From: Clostridiales bacterium | GTDB lineage: Bacteria > Bacillota_A > Clostridia > Oscillospirales > Oscillospiraceae | Direction of reading: 5' to 3' | Length of the DNA: 5,549 nucleotides | NCBI GenBank assembly: GCA_019417795.1 | Contig: DXUR01000212.1 | Location: 1-5,549, forward strand | Shown: in pieces, positions 1 through 5,440 of the stretch | How the letters are laid out: each line of letters opens with the position of its first letter | How positions within the stretch are numbered: the first letter of the stretch is position 1 | Program-made: the position numbers and the translations under genes | Notes under the pieces: generated by a model | The model's database searches: none | Told to the model about the DNA's origin: nothing | The model's input: only the letters and a program-made list of their open reading frames with translations

Positions 1-56
1 GGAATAAATCCTCGCCGTTCTGTACTTTTCTACAAAATTGGTGGGATTTGCGATAA

Positions 57-85
57 AGGGTATCATGGATTGCGGAGCGCGTCAA
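57..85 (-). promoter_or_regulatory. Possible leftward sigma-A promoter
   Basis: On the minus strand TTGACG (85-80) lies 17 bp from TACCCT (62-57), with a TG one base upstream of the -10. GGCGAGGA (15-8) could then be a ribosome site for a gene starting just beyond the left edge. A divergent neighbour would be usual beside a LysR regulator, but the -10 matches only three of six consensus positions and the gene itself is not in view. Confidence 0.2.
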
Positions 86-290
86 GATGGTTTTGCAAAT
101 TTTAATGCAGTAAAGCGGGAATAGTACGACTTAGTAAGACGACTGTGAATAAAGATAATTGATGGTCGACTTGTTTTTTGCGTTAAGTTAACCTGCTTTC
201 CCGACAATAAACGCTGTCAAAATAACGAAAAAGTAGATAATGAAATGGTTGGTCATTTTAAGCAAAAATTCCGATGTTCTCTGCTTCATC

Positions 291-319
291 TTGTTTTAGT
301 ATGTCGACTGCGTTAAAAT
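291..319 (+). promoter_or_regulatory. Putative sigma-A promoter of the LysR gene
   Basis: TTGTTT (291-296) and TAAAAT (314-319) are separated by 17 bp, placing transcription start near 326, about 49 bp before the regulator's ATG. The -10 matches five of six consensus bases, the -35 only three. A GTCGAC palindrome (303-308) sits in the spacer, where a bound regulator could interfere. CTGTCA (214-219) with GATAAT (236-241) is a weaker upstream alternative. Confidence 0.45.
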
Positions 320-349
320 GGCATTGTAAAGATAAGGAGTTCGTCCATT

Positions 350-406
350 ATGCAAGGACAGAGAGAAGGCCAATATGATATCCAATCATCTTCGATATTT
401 CATTGA
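350..406 (+). CDS. Possible 18-residue upstream ORF overlapping the LysR start
   Basis: ATG at 350 follows AAGGAG (334-339) at a 10-bp spacing, the best ribosome site in this leader. The frame encodes MQGQREGQYDIQSSSIFH and stops at TGA 404-406, 29 bp past the ATG of the LysR gene and in a different frame. If translated, it would send ribosomes across the regulator's start and so tune its expression. The peptide resembles nothing known to me, and chance is a real possibility in so short a frame. Confidence 0.25.
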   Translation: MQGQREGQYDIQSSSIFH

Positions 407-1241
407 GGTTGCAGATCAGAAGAGCTTTACAAAAGCGGCAGAAAAACTGTACATCAGCCAGTCTACCATCAGCAAGGCGGTGGCATCTTTGGAAACGGAG
501 TTACAGACGAGTCTGTTTGAACATGGAAAACGGAACTTTGCTCTGACTCCTTCCGGAAAACTTTTGTATGCCTTTGCAACCGATGTTTTGAACTATTATG
601 ACAGTCAGGAGAAGGCCCTTCTTTCCAAAATCGAAAAGACAGACAACAAACTGAGCCTTGGATTACCTCCTACGGCAGGCAGTATCTATTTCTTTGCACT
701 CGTCCACGACTTTCAAAAGCAAAATCCTGACGTTCGGCTCAAAATTAACGATGCGACTTCTCGTTATATTCCGGATTTACTACTGAATGGGGAGATTGAT
801 CTTGGTGTTGTAATCGAACCGTTTGAAGATGACCGCTTTGAGAAAAAAGTGGCATACCAGACGGAAGCGGTTCTTGTTGTTCCAAGTAGCCATCCTTTGG
901 CAGAGCATGAGAAAGTTGAGTTTTCCACCCTGAGAAGAGAGCATTTCCTGCAAGTGACCAGAGATTTTCAATATCGGAAGGTTTTTGAGCAGTACTGCCA
1001 GACTGCAGGCTTTGACCCGGATGTCTGTTTTGAAAGCAACCAGTGGGATATGCTGTTGGAGATGGTGGCAGACGACCAAGGGGTGACGATTCTTCCCCTG
1101 CCCCTTGTTGAAAAATATAAACCGCGGAATGTGGTGTCTCTTCATCTCATGGAACCGGAATTTCCGTGGGCGTTGACCGTGATCCGCCCTAAAAAGTACC
1201 CCGTTACACGCTCCATGCAAAAGTTCATAGACCTGCTCTGA
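375..1241 (+). CDS. LysR-type transcriptional regulator
   Basis: A 288-residue DNA-binding regulator of the LysR family, a normal length. Residues 1-60 form the winged helix-turn-helix; the stretch HLRYFIEVADQKSFTKAAEK followed by LYISQSTISKAVASLE is the classic family signature. Residues from about 91 on form the periplasmic-binding-protein-like effector domain (LSLGLPPTAGSIYF opens it; GEIDLGVV and DDQGVTILP are typical later landmarks). ATG 375 is the only ATG start in this frame before the upstream stop at 333-335; it has a modest AGAAGG site (364-369), while a stronger site upstream serves a small overlapping frame. The gene lies upstream of, and on the same strand as, the transporter-hydrolase-CoA-transferase operon, with a dyad LysR box at the right distance from that operon's promoter. 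It is therefore inferred to activate the operon in response to a carboxylate or CoA-linked effector. The effector is unknown. Confidence 0.95.
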   Translation: MISNHLRYFIEVADQKSFTKAAEKLYISQSTISKAVASLETELQTSLFEHGKRNFALTPSGKLLYAFATDVLNYYDSQEKALLSKIEKTDNKLSLGLPPTAGSIYFFALVHDFQKQNPDVRLKINDATSRYIPDLLLNGEIDLGVVIEPFEDDRFEKKVAYQTEAVLVVPSSHPLAEHEKVEFSTLRREHFLQVTRDFQYRKVFEQYCQTAGFDPDVCFESNQWDMLLEMVADDQGVTILPLPLVEKYKPRNVVSLHLMEPEFPWALTVIRPKKYPVTRSMQKFIDLL

Positions 1242-1248
1242 ATCCTGA

Positions 1249-1283
1249 GAGGCTGTTCGATTCTGATGAATCTGAGCAGCCTC
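1249..1283 (+). terminator. Hairpin at the end of the LysR gene, probable weak terminator
   Basis: GAGGCTG (1249-1255) pairs with CAGCCTC (1277-1283), and inside it GATTC (1259-1263) pairs with GAATC (1268-1272) around a TGAT loop. It begins 7 bp after the stop codon. The downstream ATTTATTAT is a poor T-tract, so termination may be partial and some transcripts may run into the operon. Confidence 0.5.
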
Positions 1284-1314
1284 ATTTATTATGAACTAAA
1301 TTCATAATAAATGA
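1282..1314. promoter_or_regulatory. 14-bp perfect inverted repeat, candidate LysR operator
   Basis: TCATTTATTATGAA (1282-1295) is repeated in perfect reverse complement at 1301-1314, around the 5-bp spacer CTAAA. Its core TGAACTAAATTCA (1292-1304) has the T-N11-A form with dyad arms expected of a LysR box. The centre lies about 63 bp upstream of the predicted transcription start of the transporter operon, the usual location of the high-affinity LysR site (near -65). The arms are AT-rich and no T-run follows, so an operator is more likely than a terminator. Binding by the adjacent regulator is inferred. Confidence 0.6.
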
Positions 1315-1325
1315 AAAAGGTGTAT

Positions 1326-1354
1326 TGGACAGTTTTTGTTCAACAGGCTACAAT
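1326..1354 (+). promoter_or_regulatory. Sigma-A promoter of the transporter operon
   Basis: TGGACA (1326-1331) and TACAAT (1349-1354) are spaced by 17 bp, each matching five of six consensus bases. Transcription should start near 1361, giving a leader of about 68 nt before the MFS start codon. The LysR-type dyad lies directly upstream and a 12-bp palindrome directly downstream. Confidence 0.65.
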
Positions 1355-1363
1355 ATAGATAAC

Positions 1364-1375
1364 ATAAGCGCTTAT
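1364..1375. promoter_or_regulatory. 12-bp palindrome with a cre-like core
   Basis: ATAAGCGCTTAT is a perfect palindrome centred about 9 bp after the predicted start of transcription. Its core TAAGCGCTTA is identical to the core of the CcpA catabolite-response consensus TGWAANCGNTNWCA; the outer two bases on each side do not match. A repressor bound here would block the operon promoter, so carbon catabolite repression is a reasonable inference. Another palindrome-binding repressor could equally use it. Confidence 0.35.
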
Positions 1376-1393
1376 TACCGTGAAAATAGAACA

Positions 1394-1410
1394 AAACACA
1401 GGACGTGTTT
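1394..1410 (+). promoter_or_regulatory. Small dyad in the operon leader just before the ribosome site
   Basis: AAACAC (1394-1399) and GTGTTT (1405-1410) can pair around AGGAC. The hairpin ends 5 bp before the AAAGGAG ribosome site (1416-1422) of the transporter gene. The loop itself contains AGGA, which could mimic a ribosome site. The stem is short, so a role is uncertain. Confidence 0.2.
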
Positions 1411-1428
1411 CATGGAAAGGAGTAGACC

Positions 1429-2634
1429 ATGGAAAACAATCAGAACAAATCTCCTAGTTCGTTTCGTGCCTACATGATCGAAGCAATCTTGTTCTTCACC
1501 TACGCATTCTTTGCAGTGAACTGGATCGCCGGAAGTACGCTGACCGCACAAATTGCTGCATTTTTCGGTGTGGACAGCGGTGCTTCATCGTCTTTTGTTT
1601 CCAATGCGGTGACGATCGCCAAGATCATCGGAAACTTTATGGCCGCCTATATTCTCAGCAAGCTGTTGCCCAAAAAATCTATCGGCCTCGGTTCTGCCCT
1701 TATTTTTGTGGGCAGTCTGATCGCAGTGTTTGCACAGTCTTATCCGATGTTCATCATCGGACGATTCCTGATGGGTTTTGGCGGTGCAGTCTTTGTAATC
1801 TATTTCGCCCCGGTCGTCATCCACTACTTTACTCCGGCACAGCGCCCCACCGTCAATGCGCTGAATAGTTGTGCATATAACTTTGGTGCCGTGCTGGCAC
1901 TGTTGATCGTCGGTCCCATTATCGCAATGTTCCAGACATGGCAGAAAAGCATGGGCTTCTTCGCTGTTATCAGCGGTATCCTGTTCGTCCTCTGGCTCGT
2001 CTTCGGCGAAGATTTTGAACTGAACAAGGCAACTGCACAGAGTCAGGAAACGAAGTACTCCATGGCGGATGCGCTGAAGGAAAAGATCACATGGCTTCTG
2101 CCGTTAACCTATTCCGGCGTTCTGATCCTTTACCTGACCCTGTTGCAGCTGTTCCCTCGCACTGAGGAGGCAGTTATCAGCGCATCGTCTCTGAGTGCAC
2201 TCAGTGGTATCGGTGGCATTATCGGCACACTGCTTGCAATTGCGCTCTCCAAAAAGTACACGAAGAGAAAACCTGTCATCATTGTTTCCGGTCTGATCAT
2301 GACAGCCAGCGCATTCCTGATGGTCAAAACCACAACTCCTGCGGTAGCAGTCGCTGCGGCACTGGTGCTTGGCAAATTTATGTTCCTGCCGATGACCTCG
2401 CTTGTTATGATCCCTCAGGAGCTTCCTAACATGACCCCCAGCCGCCTGACCGCCATAATGGGTGTTTTCTGGGCAATGGCTTATATCATTGAGACGATCG
2501 TATTCTTCCTGTTTGGCGTGTTGTTCGATAAGACCGGAAGCTATTCTTCCAGCATTCTGATTGCTGTGATTTTGAGCCTGTCCTTTACCGTCGGAGGCAT
2601 TTTCCTGCCGGAGACAGGAAAGAGTAGCAAATAA
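1429..2634 (+). CDS. MFS transporter, probable carboxylate uptake
   Basis: A 401-residue membrane protein of the major facilitator superfamily, full length for the family. Twelve hydrophobic segments can be picked out, roughly 15-35, 55-78, 85-103, 107-131, 143-166, 174-193, then a charged central loop (194-218), then 220-240, 250-273, 281-298, 302-325, 337-362 and 373-393 (the count includes both halves). GRFLMGFGGA (111-120) is the usual start of helix 4, and FLPETGK near the C-terminus is a common MFS ending; the loop 2-3 motif is degenerate (LLPKKSIGLG). Start ATG 1429 has AAAGGAG (1416-1422) at 6 bp. It is the first gene of the operon with a hydrolase and a CoA-transferase, so it most likely brings in the acid, or the ester or oligomer, that these enzymes process. 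Substrate and direction are inferred from context only; export of a product is the main alternative. Confidence 0.93.
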   Translation: MENNQNKSPSSFRAYMIEAILFFTYAFFAVNWIAGSTLTAQIAAFFGVDSGASSSFVSNAVTIAKIIGNFMAAYILSKLLPKKSIGLGSALIFVGSLIAVFAQSYPMFIIGRFLMGFGGAVFVIYFAPVVIHYFTPAQRPTVNALNSCAYNFGAVLALLIVGPIIAMFQTWQKSMGFFAVISGILFVLWLVFGEDFELNKATAQSQETKYSMADALKEKITWLLPLTYSGVLILYLTLLQLFPRTEEAVISASSLSALSGIGGIIGTLLAIALSKKYTKRKPVIIVSGLIMTASAFLMVKTTTPAVAVAAALVLGKFMFLPMTSLVMIPQELPNMTPSRLTAIMGVFWAMAYIIETIVFFLFGVLFDKTGSYSSSILIAVILSLSFTVGGIFLPETGKSSK

Positions 2635-2656
2635 AGATGGGAAAGGAGTGCTATCC

Positions 2657-3559
2657 ATGATGTATGAAGTGAAAAGGCAGCAGCTTCCAAACGGTGAAGT
2701 GATGGCATACCGGGAAGAAAATACCGCAGTTGATGCACCGGTGCTGCTCCTGATCCATGGAAATCAAAGCTCTTCTCTGTACTATGAGCATTTAATGCAG
2801 CAGTTCAGGAAGGAAGCCCACATTTATGCAATTGATATGATGGGCTTTGGAGATTCCAGCTATAAAAACCCGCATACCTGTATGAAGGACTGGGCAGACG
2901 ATGTGGCACAGTTCATGGATGCGCAGAAGATCCGGAAAGCAGTCGCGCTCGGCTGGAGCGCAGGCGGCGGCACGGCTCTGGAACTGGCGGCATGCTATCC
3001 CGAAAAGGTACAGCATCTGGTGCTACTGGCATCTGTAGGTGTTCAGGGATTCCGCCTTCCCCGGCGGAATGCAGACCTGACCCCGGTGCCCGGCGAGTAT
3101 CTTGTAAAGCTTGAGGATGTCGTAAAAGACCCGGTCACCATGATCCCGATTACAGGGGCAATTGAACGCAAAGACACGGCGTTTCTGCATATGGTCTGGG
3201 CGAAAACGATCTTCAATCGGTATCCGCCTGCGGAAAGCGACTTTGATGCATATATGAATGCAATCCTGAAAGAACGCTGCTTCGTTGATATCAGTGTGGC
3301 ACTCTGCCAGTTCAATATTACGAAAGAGCGTGCATTGGTGGAAGGAACTGGAAGAATCTCACAGATTCAGTGTCCAGTGACATGGATTCATGGCAGAGAG
3401 GATATGATCGTTCCATATGTAGTTGGAGAAGAGAGCATTCGTTTCTTTGAATCTTCTGCTCAACTGATTCCTATCGAAGATGCTGGTCATGCCAGTTTTA
3501 TGGATCAGCCCGAAGTATTTCGCACCATCCTCATCAACATTTTGAAGTCTATCGGATGA
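2657..3559 (+). CDS. Alpha/beta hydrolase, PhaZ-like (oligo)ester hydrolase candidate
   Basis: A 300-residue cytoplasmic alpha/beta-hydrolase-fold enzyme with no signal peptide. The oxyanion region is LLIHGNQSSS (31-40). The nucleophile elbow GWSAGG puts Ser101 in place, the acid is probably Asp249 (HGREDMIVP), and the base is His278 (DAGHAS), so the triad is complete. From memory, the combination HGN-x-SSS, GFGDSSY (64-70) and a Trp before the nucleophile at about residue 100 recalls the intracellular poly-3-hydroxybutyrate depolymerase PhaZ of Bacillus thuringiensis and its relatives; I cannot align them here. Start ATG 2657 is preferred, because AAGGAG (2643-2648) lies 8 bp upstream; a GTG at 2648 would overlap that site, and ATG 2660 is a less likely alternative. 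It lies 22 bp after the transporter and 18 bp before the CoA-transferase, suggesting it frees a carboxylic acid from an ester, oligoester or carbon-carbon substrate before CoA activation. Confidence 0.92.
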   Translation: MMYEVKRQQLPNGEVMAYREENTAVDAPVLLLIHGNQSSSLYYEHLMQQFRKEAHIYAIDMMGFGDSSYKNPHTCMKDWADDVAQFMDAQKIRKAVALGWSAGGGTALELAACYPEKVQHLVLLASVGVQGFRLPRRNADLTPVPGEYLVKLEDVVKDPVTMIPITGAIERKDTAFLHMVWAKTIFNRYPPAESDFDAYMNAILKERCFVDISVALCQFNITKERALVEGTGRISQIQCPVTWIHGREDMIVPYVVGEESIRFFESSAQLIPIEDAGHASFMDQPEVFRTILINILKSIG

Positions 3560-3577
3560 TAGAGAAAGGAAAATCTC

Positions 3578-4912
3578 ATGAAAACCATTCAGGAAATCTA
3601 TCAGAGCAAAGTCATGTCTGCTGACCGTGCACTGGAACTGATTCAGGACGGTGATTATATCTTCTCTGCACAGGCCGCAGGCGAACCGGTTGAGATCATG
3701 TCCCATCTGCAGCACCTTAAAGAGACGGGTGTAAAGGGGTGCCATCTGAATACCTGCCTTCCCCTGAAGGATTACCCTGTATTCCATGATCCAGAGATGA
3801 AAGGCGTTCTTGATCACAATGCGTGGTTTATGTCTGCGGGACTTCGTAAAGCGTACAAGGAGCACATGGTCAGTCCTGTACCCCAGAGTTCTACCTCCAT
3901 TCTACGTAAAACGCTCCAGCGGTGCGAATACGAGCACTGGCGTCCGGTCGTGATCTGCACGGTCTCCCCTATGGACGATCATGGCTATATGAGTCTTTCG
4001 GTAAGCGCAATCTATGAGATGGATTTAATTCGGTACGGCGCATTGGTCTTGGTGGAGGTAAACCCCAATTTCCCACGCACCTTTGGTGATACGCTGGTTC
4101 ACGTTTCTCAGGTGGATGCAATCGTGGAAGCAAATCATCCCATTCCGCTGTCCAAAATTGCTCCGTATACGGAAACGGATGCTACCATTGGTCGGTACAT
4201 CGCTGATTTGATTGAGGATGGTTCCACCATCCAGCTTGGCATCGGAAATATTCCGAATGCAGTGGCAAATGAACTGAAGAAGAAAAAGCACCTCGGCATT
4301 CACACGGAGATGTTTACGGAGACCATGGTGGATCTGATCGAGTGCGGCGCAGTGGATAACTCGCAGAAGGGGCTGAACAACGGCTACTCGGTCTGTTCGT
4401 TCACTATGGGCAGTCAGCGGCTGTATGACTATATCAACAACAACCCGGCTGTTCTGTTCAAATCCTGCACCTACACTAATGACCCCTACACGATCGGTCT
4501 GAACAACAAGTTCGTTTCCATCAATGCAACGCTGGAAGTCGATCTCTACGGTCAGGCTTCTTCCGAGACGGTAAAGGGTCTGCCTTGGTCCGGTACTGGC
4601 GGACAGTCCGAGACGGTACAGGGTGCACAGATGTCCAAGGGCGGCAAGTCAATCCTTGCTATGCACTCTACCTACACCACGAAGGATGAAAACGGCAATG
4701 AAGTGCTTCATTCCAAGATTGTTTCCTGCCTGCATCCGAATTCTGCGGTCACCACGAGCCGGAATGACACGGATTATGTCGTTACAGAGTATGGCGTTGC
4801 ATGGCTGCGCGGTCTGAACATTGGCGACCGTGCAAAGGCACTCATTAAGATTGCTCATCCGGCATTCCGGGAGCAGCTTGCAAAAGAAGCAGAAGAACTC
4901 TGCATCTGGTAA
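3578..4912 (+). CDS. Acetyl-CoA hydrolase/transferase family CoA-transferase
   Basis: A 444-residue cytoplasmic family I CoA-transferase of the butyryl-CoA:acetate / 4-hydroxybutyrate CoA-transferase group, at the usual length (about 440). It should move CoA from an acyl-CoA donor such as acetyl-CoA to a carboxylic acid through a glutamyl-CoA thioester intermediate. Visible landmarks are the N-terminal domain (1 to about 200), LGIGNIPNAV (220-229), IHTEMF (241-246) with Glu244 as probable catalytic residue, INATLEVDLYGQ (315-326), SGTGGQSE (338-345), SKGGKS (353-358), and the family C-terminus YVVTEYGVAWLRG through IAHPAFREQL. Two motif positions look unusual from memory: Asn224 where Gly is common, and GGQSET where GGQxDF is common. 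These may mark a different acid substrate. Start ATG 3578 has AAAGGAAA (3565-3572) just upstream. It is the last gene of the operon. The product name is secure; substrate specificity is not. Confidence 0.93.
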   Translation: MKTIQEIYQSKVMSADRALELIQDGDYIFSAQAAGEPVEIMSHLQHLKETGVKGCHLNTCLPLKDYPVFHDPEMKGVLDHNAWFMSAGLRKAYKEHMVSPVPQSSTSILRKTLQRCEYEHWRPVVICTVSPMDDHGYMSLSVSAIYEMDLIRYGALVLVEVNPNFPRTFGDTLVHVSQVDAIVEANHPIPLSKIAPYTETDATIGRYIADLIEDGSTIQLGIGNIPNAVANELKKKKHLGIHTEMFTETMVDLIECGAVDNSQKGLNNGYSVCSFTMGSQRLYDYINNNPAVLFKSCTYTNDPYTIGLNNKFVSINATLEVDLYGQASSETVKGLPWSGTGGQSETVQGAQMSKGGKSILAMHSTYTTKDENGNEVLHSKIVSCLHPNSAVTTSRNDTDYVVTEYGVAWLRGLNIGDRAKALIKIAHPAFREQLAKEAEELCIW

Positions 4913-4940
4913 ACTCGTCCGGAAGACCTATTACAGAATT

Positions 4941-4978
4941 GCAGCCCCTGTACAGCGAAAGTCTTGTACAGGGGCTGC
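4941..4978 (+). terminator. 14-bp GC-rich hairpin closing the operon
   Basis: GCAGCCCCTGTACA (4941-4954) pairs perfectly with TGTACAGGGGCTGC (4965-4978) around a 10-nt loop, 28 bp after the CoA-transferase stop. No T-run follows (TTGCATG) and none exists on the other strand, so it is not a textbook intrinsic terminator. It may terminate weakly, protect the 3' end of the operon mRNA, or form part of a control element for the next gene, whose -35 begins at the next base. Confidence 0.5.
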
Positions 4979-5007
4979 TTGCATGAAAGTGTGTACTGCA
5001 ATATAAT
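4979..5007 (+). promoter_or_regulatory. Sigma-A promoter of the thioesterase gene
   Basis: TTGCAT (4979-4984) is followed after 17 bp by a perfect TATAAT (5002-5007). Transcription would start near 5014, leaving a leader of only about 15 nt before the thioesterase start codon. The -35 matches three of six bases and abuts the hairpin that ends the operon. Confidence 0.55.
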
Positions 5008-5028
5008 AAACGGCATGGGGTGAGAAAA

Positions 5029-5430
5029 ATGCAGGAACAACAAGAAAATATCTCAAAGATGAGAGAAAATCCGTTTATGTCATTTAACCACATTAAAATC
5101 GGAGTTGTTGAGTCAGATCATGCAGAGGTATGGCTTGATATTCAGCCAGAGTCCACCAATATTTATGGTGTTGTTCATGGTGGCGCTCTTTTTACAATGG
5201 CGGACTGTTGCGCAGGATTAACAGCCCGTTCAGATGGACGGGAGTATGTTACCCAGAACGCTTCGGTCAGTTTTGTTTCCAACACGCCAAAGGGAAAGAT
5301 AACTGCTTATGGAAAGGTCATCAGCCGTGGGCATCGTGTCTGTATTGTGGATGTGGAAATCCGCACAGGCGAGAATACATTGATTTTTCATAGTACGTTT
5401 TCCATGTATTGTGTCTCAGCGGAGCATTAA
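5029..5430 (+). CDS. PaaI-type hotdog-fold acyl-CoA thioesterase
   Basis: A 133-residue cytoplasmic hotdog thioesterase, the usual single-domain length for the PaaI/YbgC-like group, which hydrolyse acyl-CoA thioesters to the free acid and CoA, usually as tetramers. The diagnostic motif VVHGGALFTMADCCAG (48-63) includes His50-Gly-Gly and Asp59, at the position of the catalytic acid in PaaI. Strands rich in V, I and F follow (79-84, 91-99, 102-112, 117-128). Start ATG 5029 is chosen because GGTGA (5019-5023), complementary to the 16S rRNA tail, lies 5 bp upstream; GTG 5020 lies inside that site. The gene follows the CoA-transferase after a 116-bp gap with its own promoter, so it can be expressed separately. 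A role in clearing acyl-CoA formed by the transferase, or in freeing trapped CoA, is inferred. Confidence 0.9.
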   Translation: MQEQQENISKMRENPFMSFNHIKIGVVESDHAEVWLDIQPESTNIYGVVHGGALFTMADCCAGLTARSDGREYVTQNASVSFVSNTPKGKITAYGKVISRGHRVCIVDVEIRTGENTLIFHSTFSMYCVSAEH

Positions 5431-5440
5431 AGACCAAAAT

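Larger units (their letters stand above)
1..374. other. Regulatory region upstream of the LysR gene, no complete gene seen
   Basis: No convincing complete gene is visible. Rightward, 65-124 could encode a 19-residue peptide behind AAAGGG (55-60), but nothing supports it. On the minus strand a frame opens with ATG at 66-64 and runs off the left edge, reading MIPFIANPTNFVEKYRTA and on; it lacks a ribosome site and has an in-frame stop just upstream. The motif CGACT occurs four times on the plus strand (127-131, 140-144, 167-171, 305-309); the last two are inside GTCGAC and are each followed by GCGTTAA (180-186 and 310-316). AAAGATAA also occurs twice (150-157 and 328-335). The stretch is best read as a promoter or operator region between the regulator and an unseen gene to the left. 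Confidence 0.5.

Noticed and set aside
1..66. Minus-strand frame from ATG 66-64 off the left edge as a real gene start
   Set aside because: It has no ribosome site, and an in-frame stop lies just upstream. Only 22 codons are visible, so it is noted in the upstream region but not called as a gene.
780..1220. Minus-strand 146-residue open frame inside the LysR gene
   Set aside because: It is antisense to the effector domain and has no domain signature.
1282..1314. AT-rich dyad as a second terminator of the LysR gene
   Set aside because: The stem is AT-only over most of its length and is followed by AAAAAGG rather than a T-run; its T-N11-A core and position fit an operator better.
2648..2656. 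GTG start for the hydrolase
   Set aside because: The GTG overlaps the AAGGAG ribosome site, while ATG 2657 sits at the right distance from it.
2104..2658. Minus-strand 184-residue open frame opposite the MFS gene
   Set aside because: It is antisense to a clear 12-helix transporter, rich in Cys, His and Gln with no recognisable motif, and lacks a ribosome site. It is a shadow of the real gene.
3359..3865. Minus-strand 168-residue open frame across the hydrolase and CoA-transferase junction
   Set aside because: It overlaps two well-supported genes and their ribosome site in antisense, with no family motifs.
4623..5006. Plus-strand small frames of 64 and 61 residues overlapping the end of the CoA-transferase
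   Set aside because: They are out-of-frame shadows of the conserved C-terminal domain and the hairpin region, with no ribosome sites or motifs.
5020..5028. GTG start for the thioesterase
   Set aside because: The GTG is part of the GGTGA sequence that best serves as ribosome site for ATG 5029.
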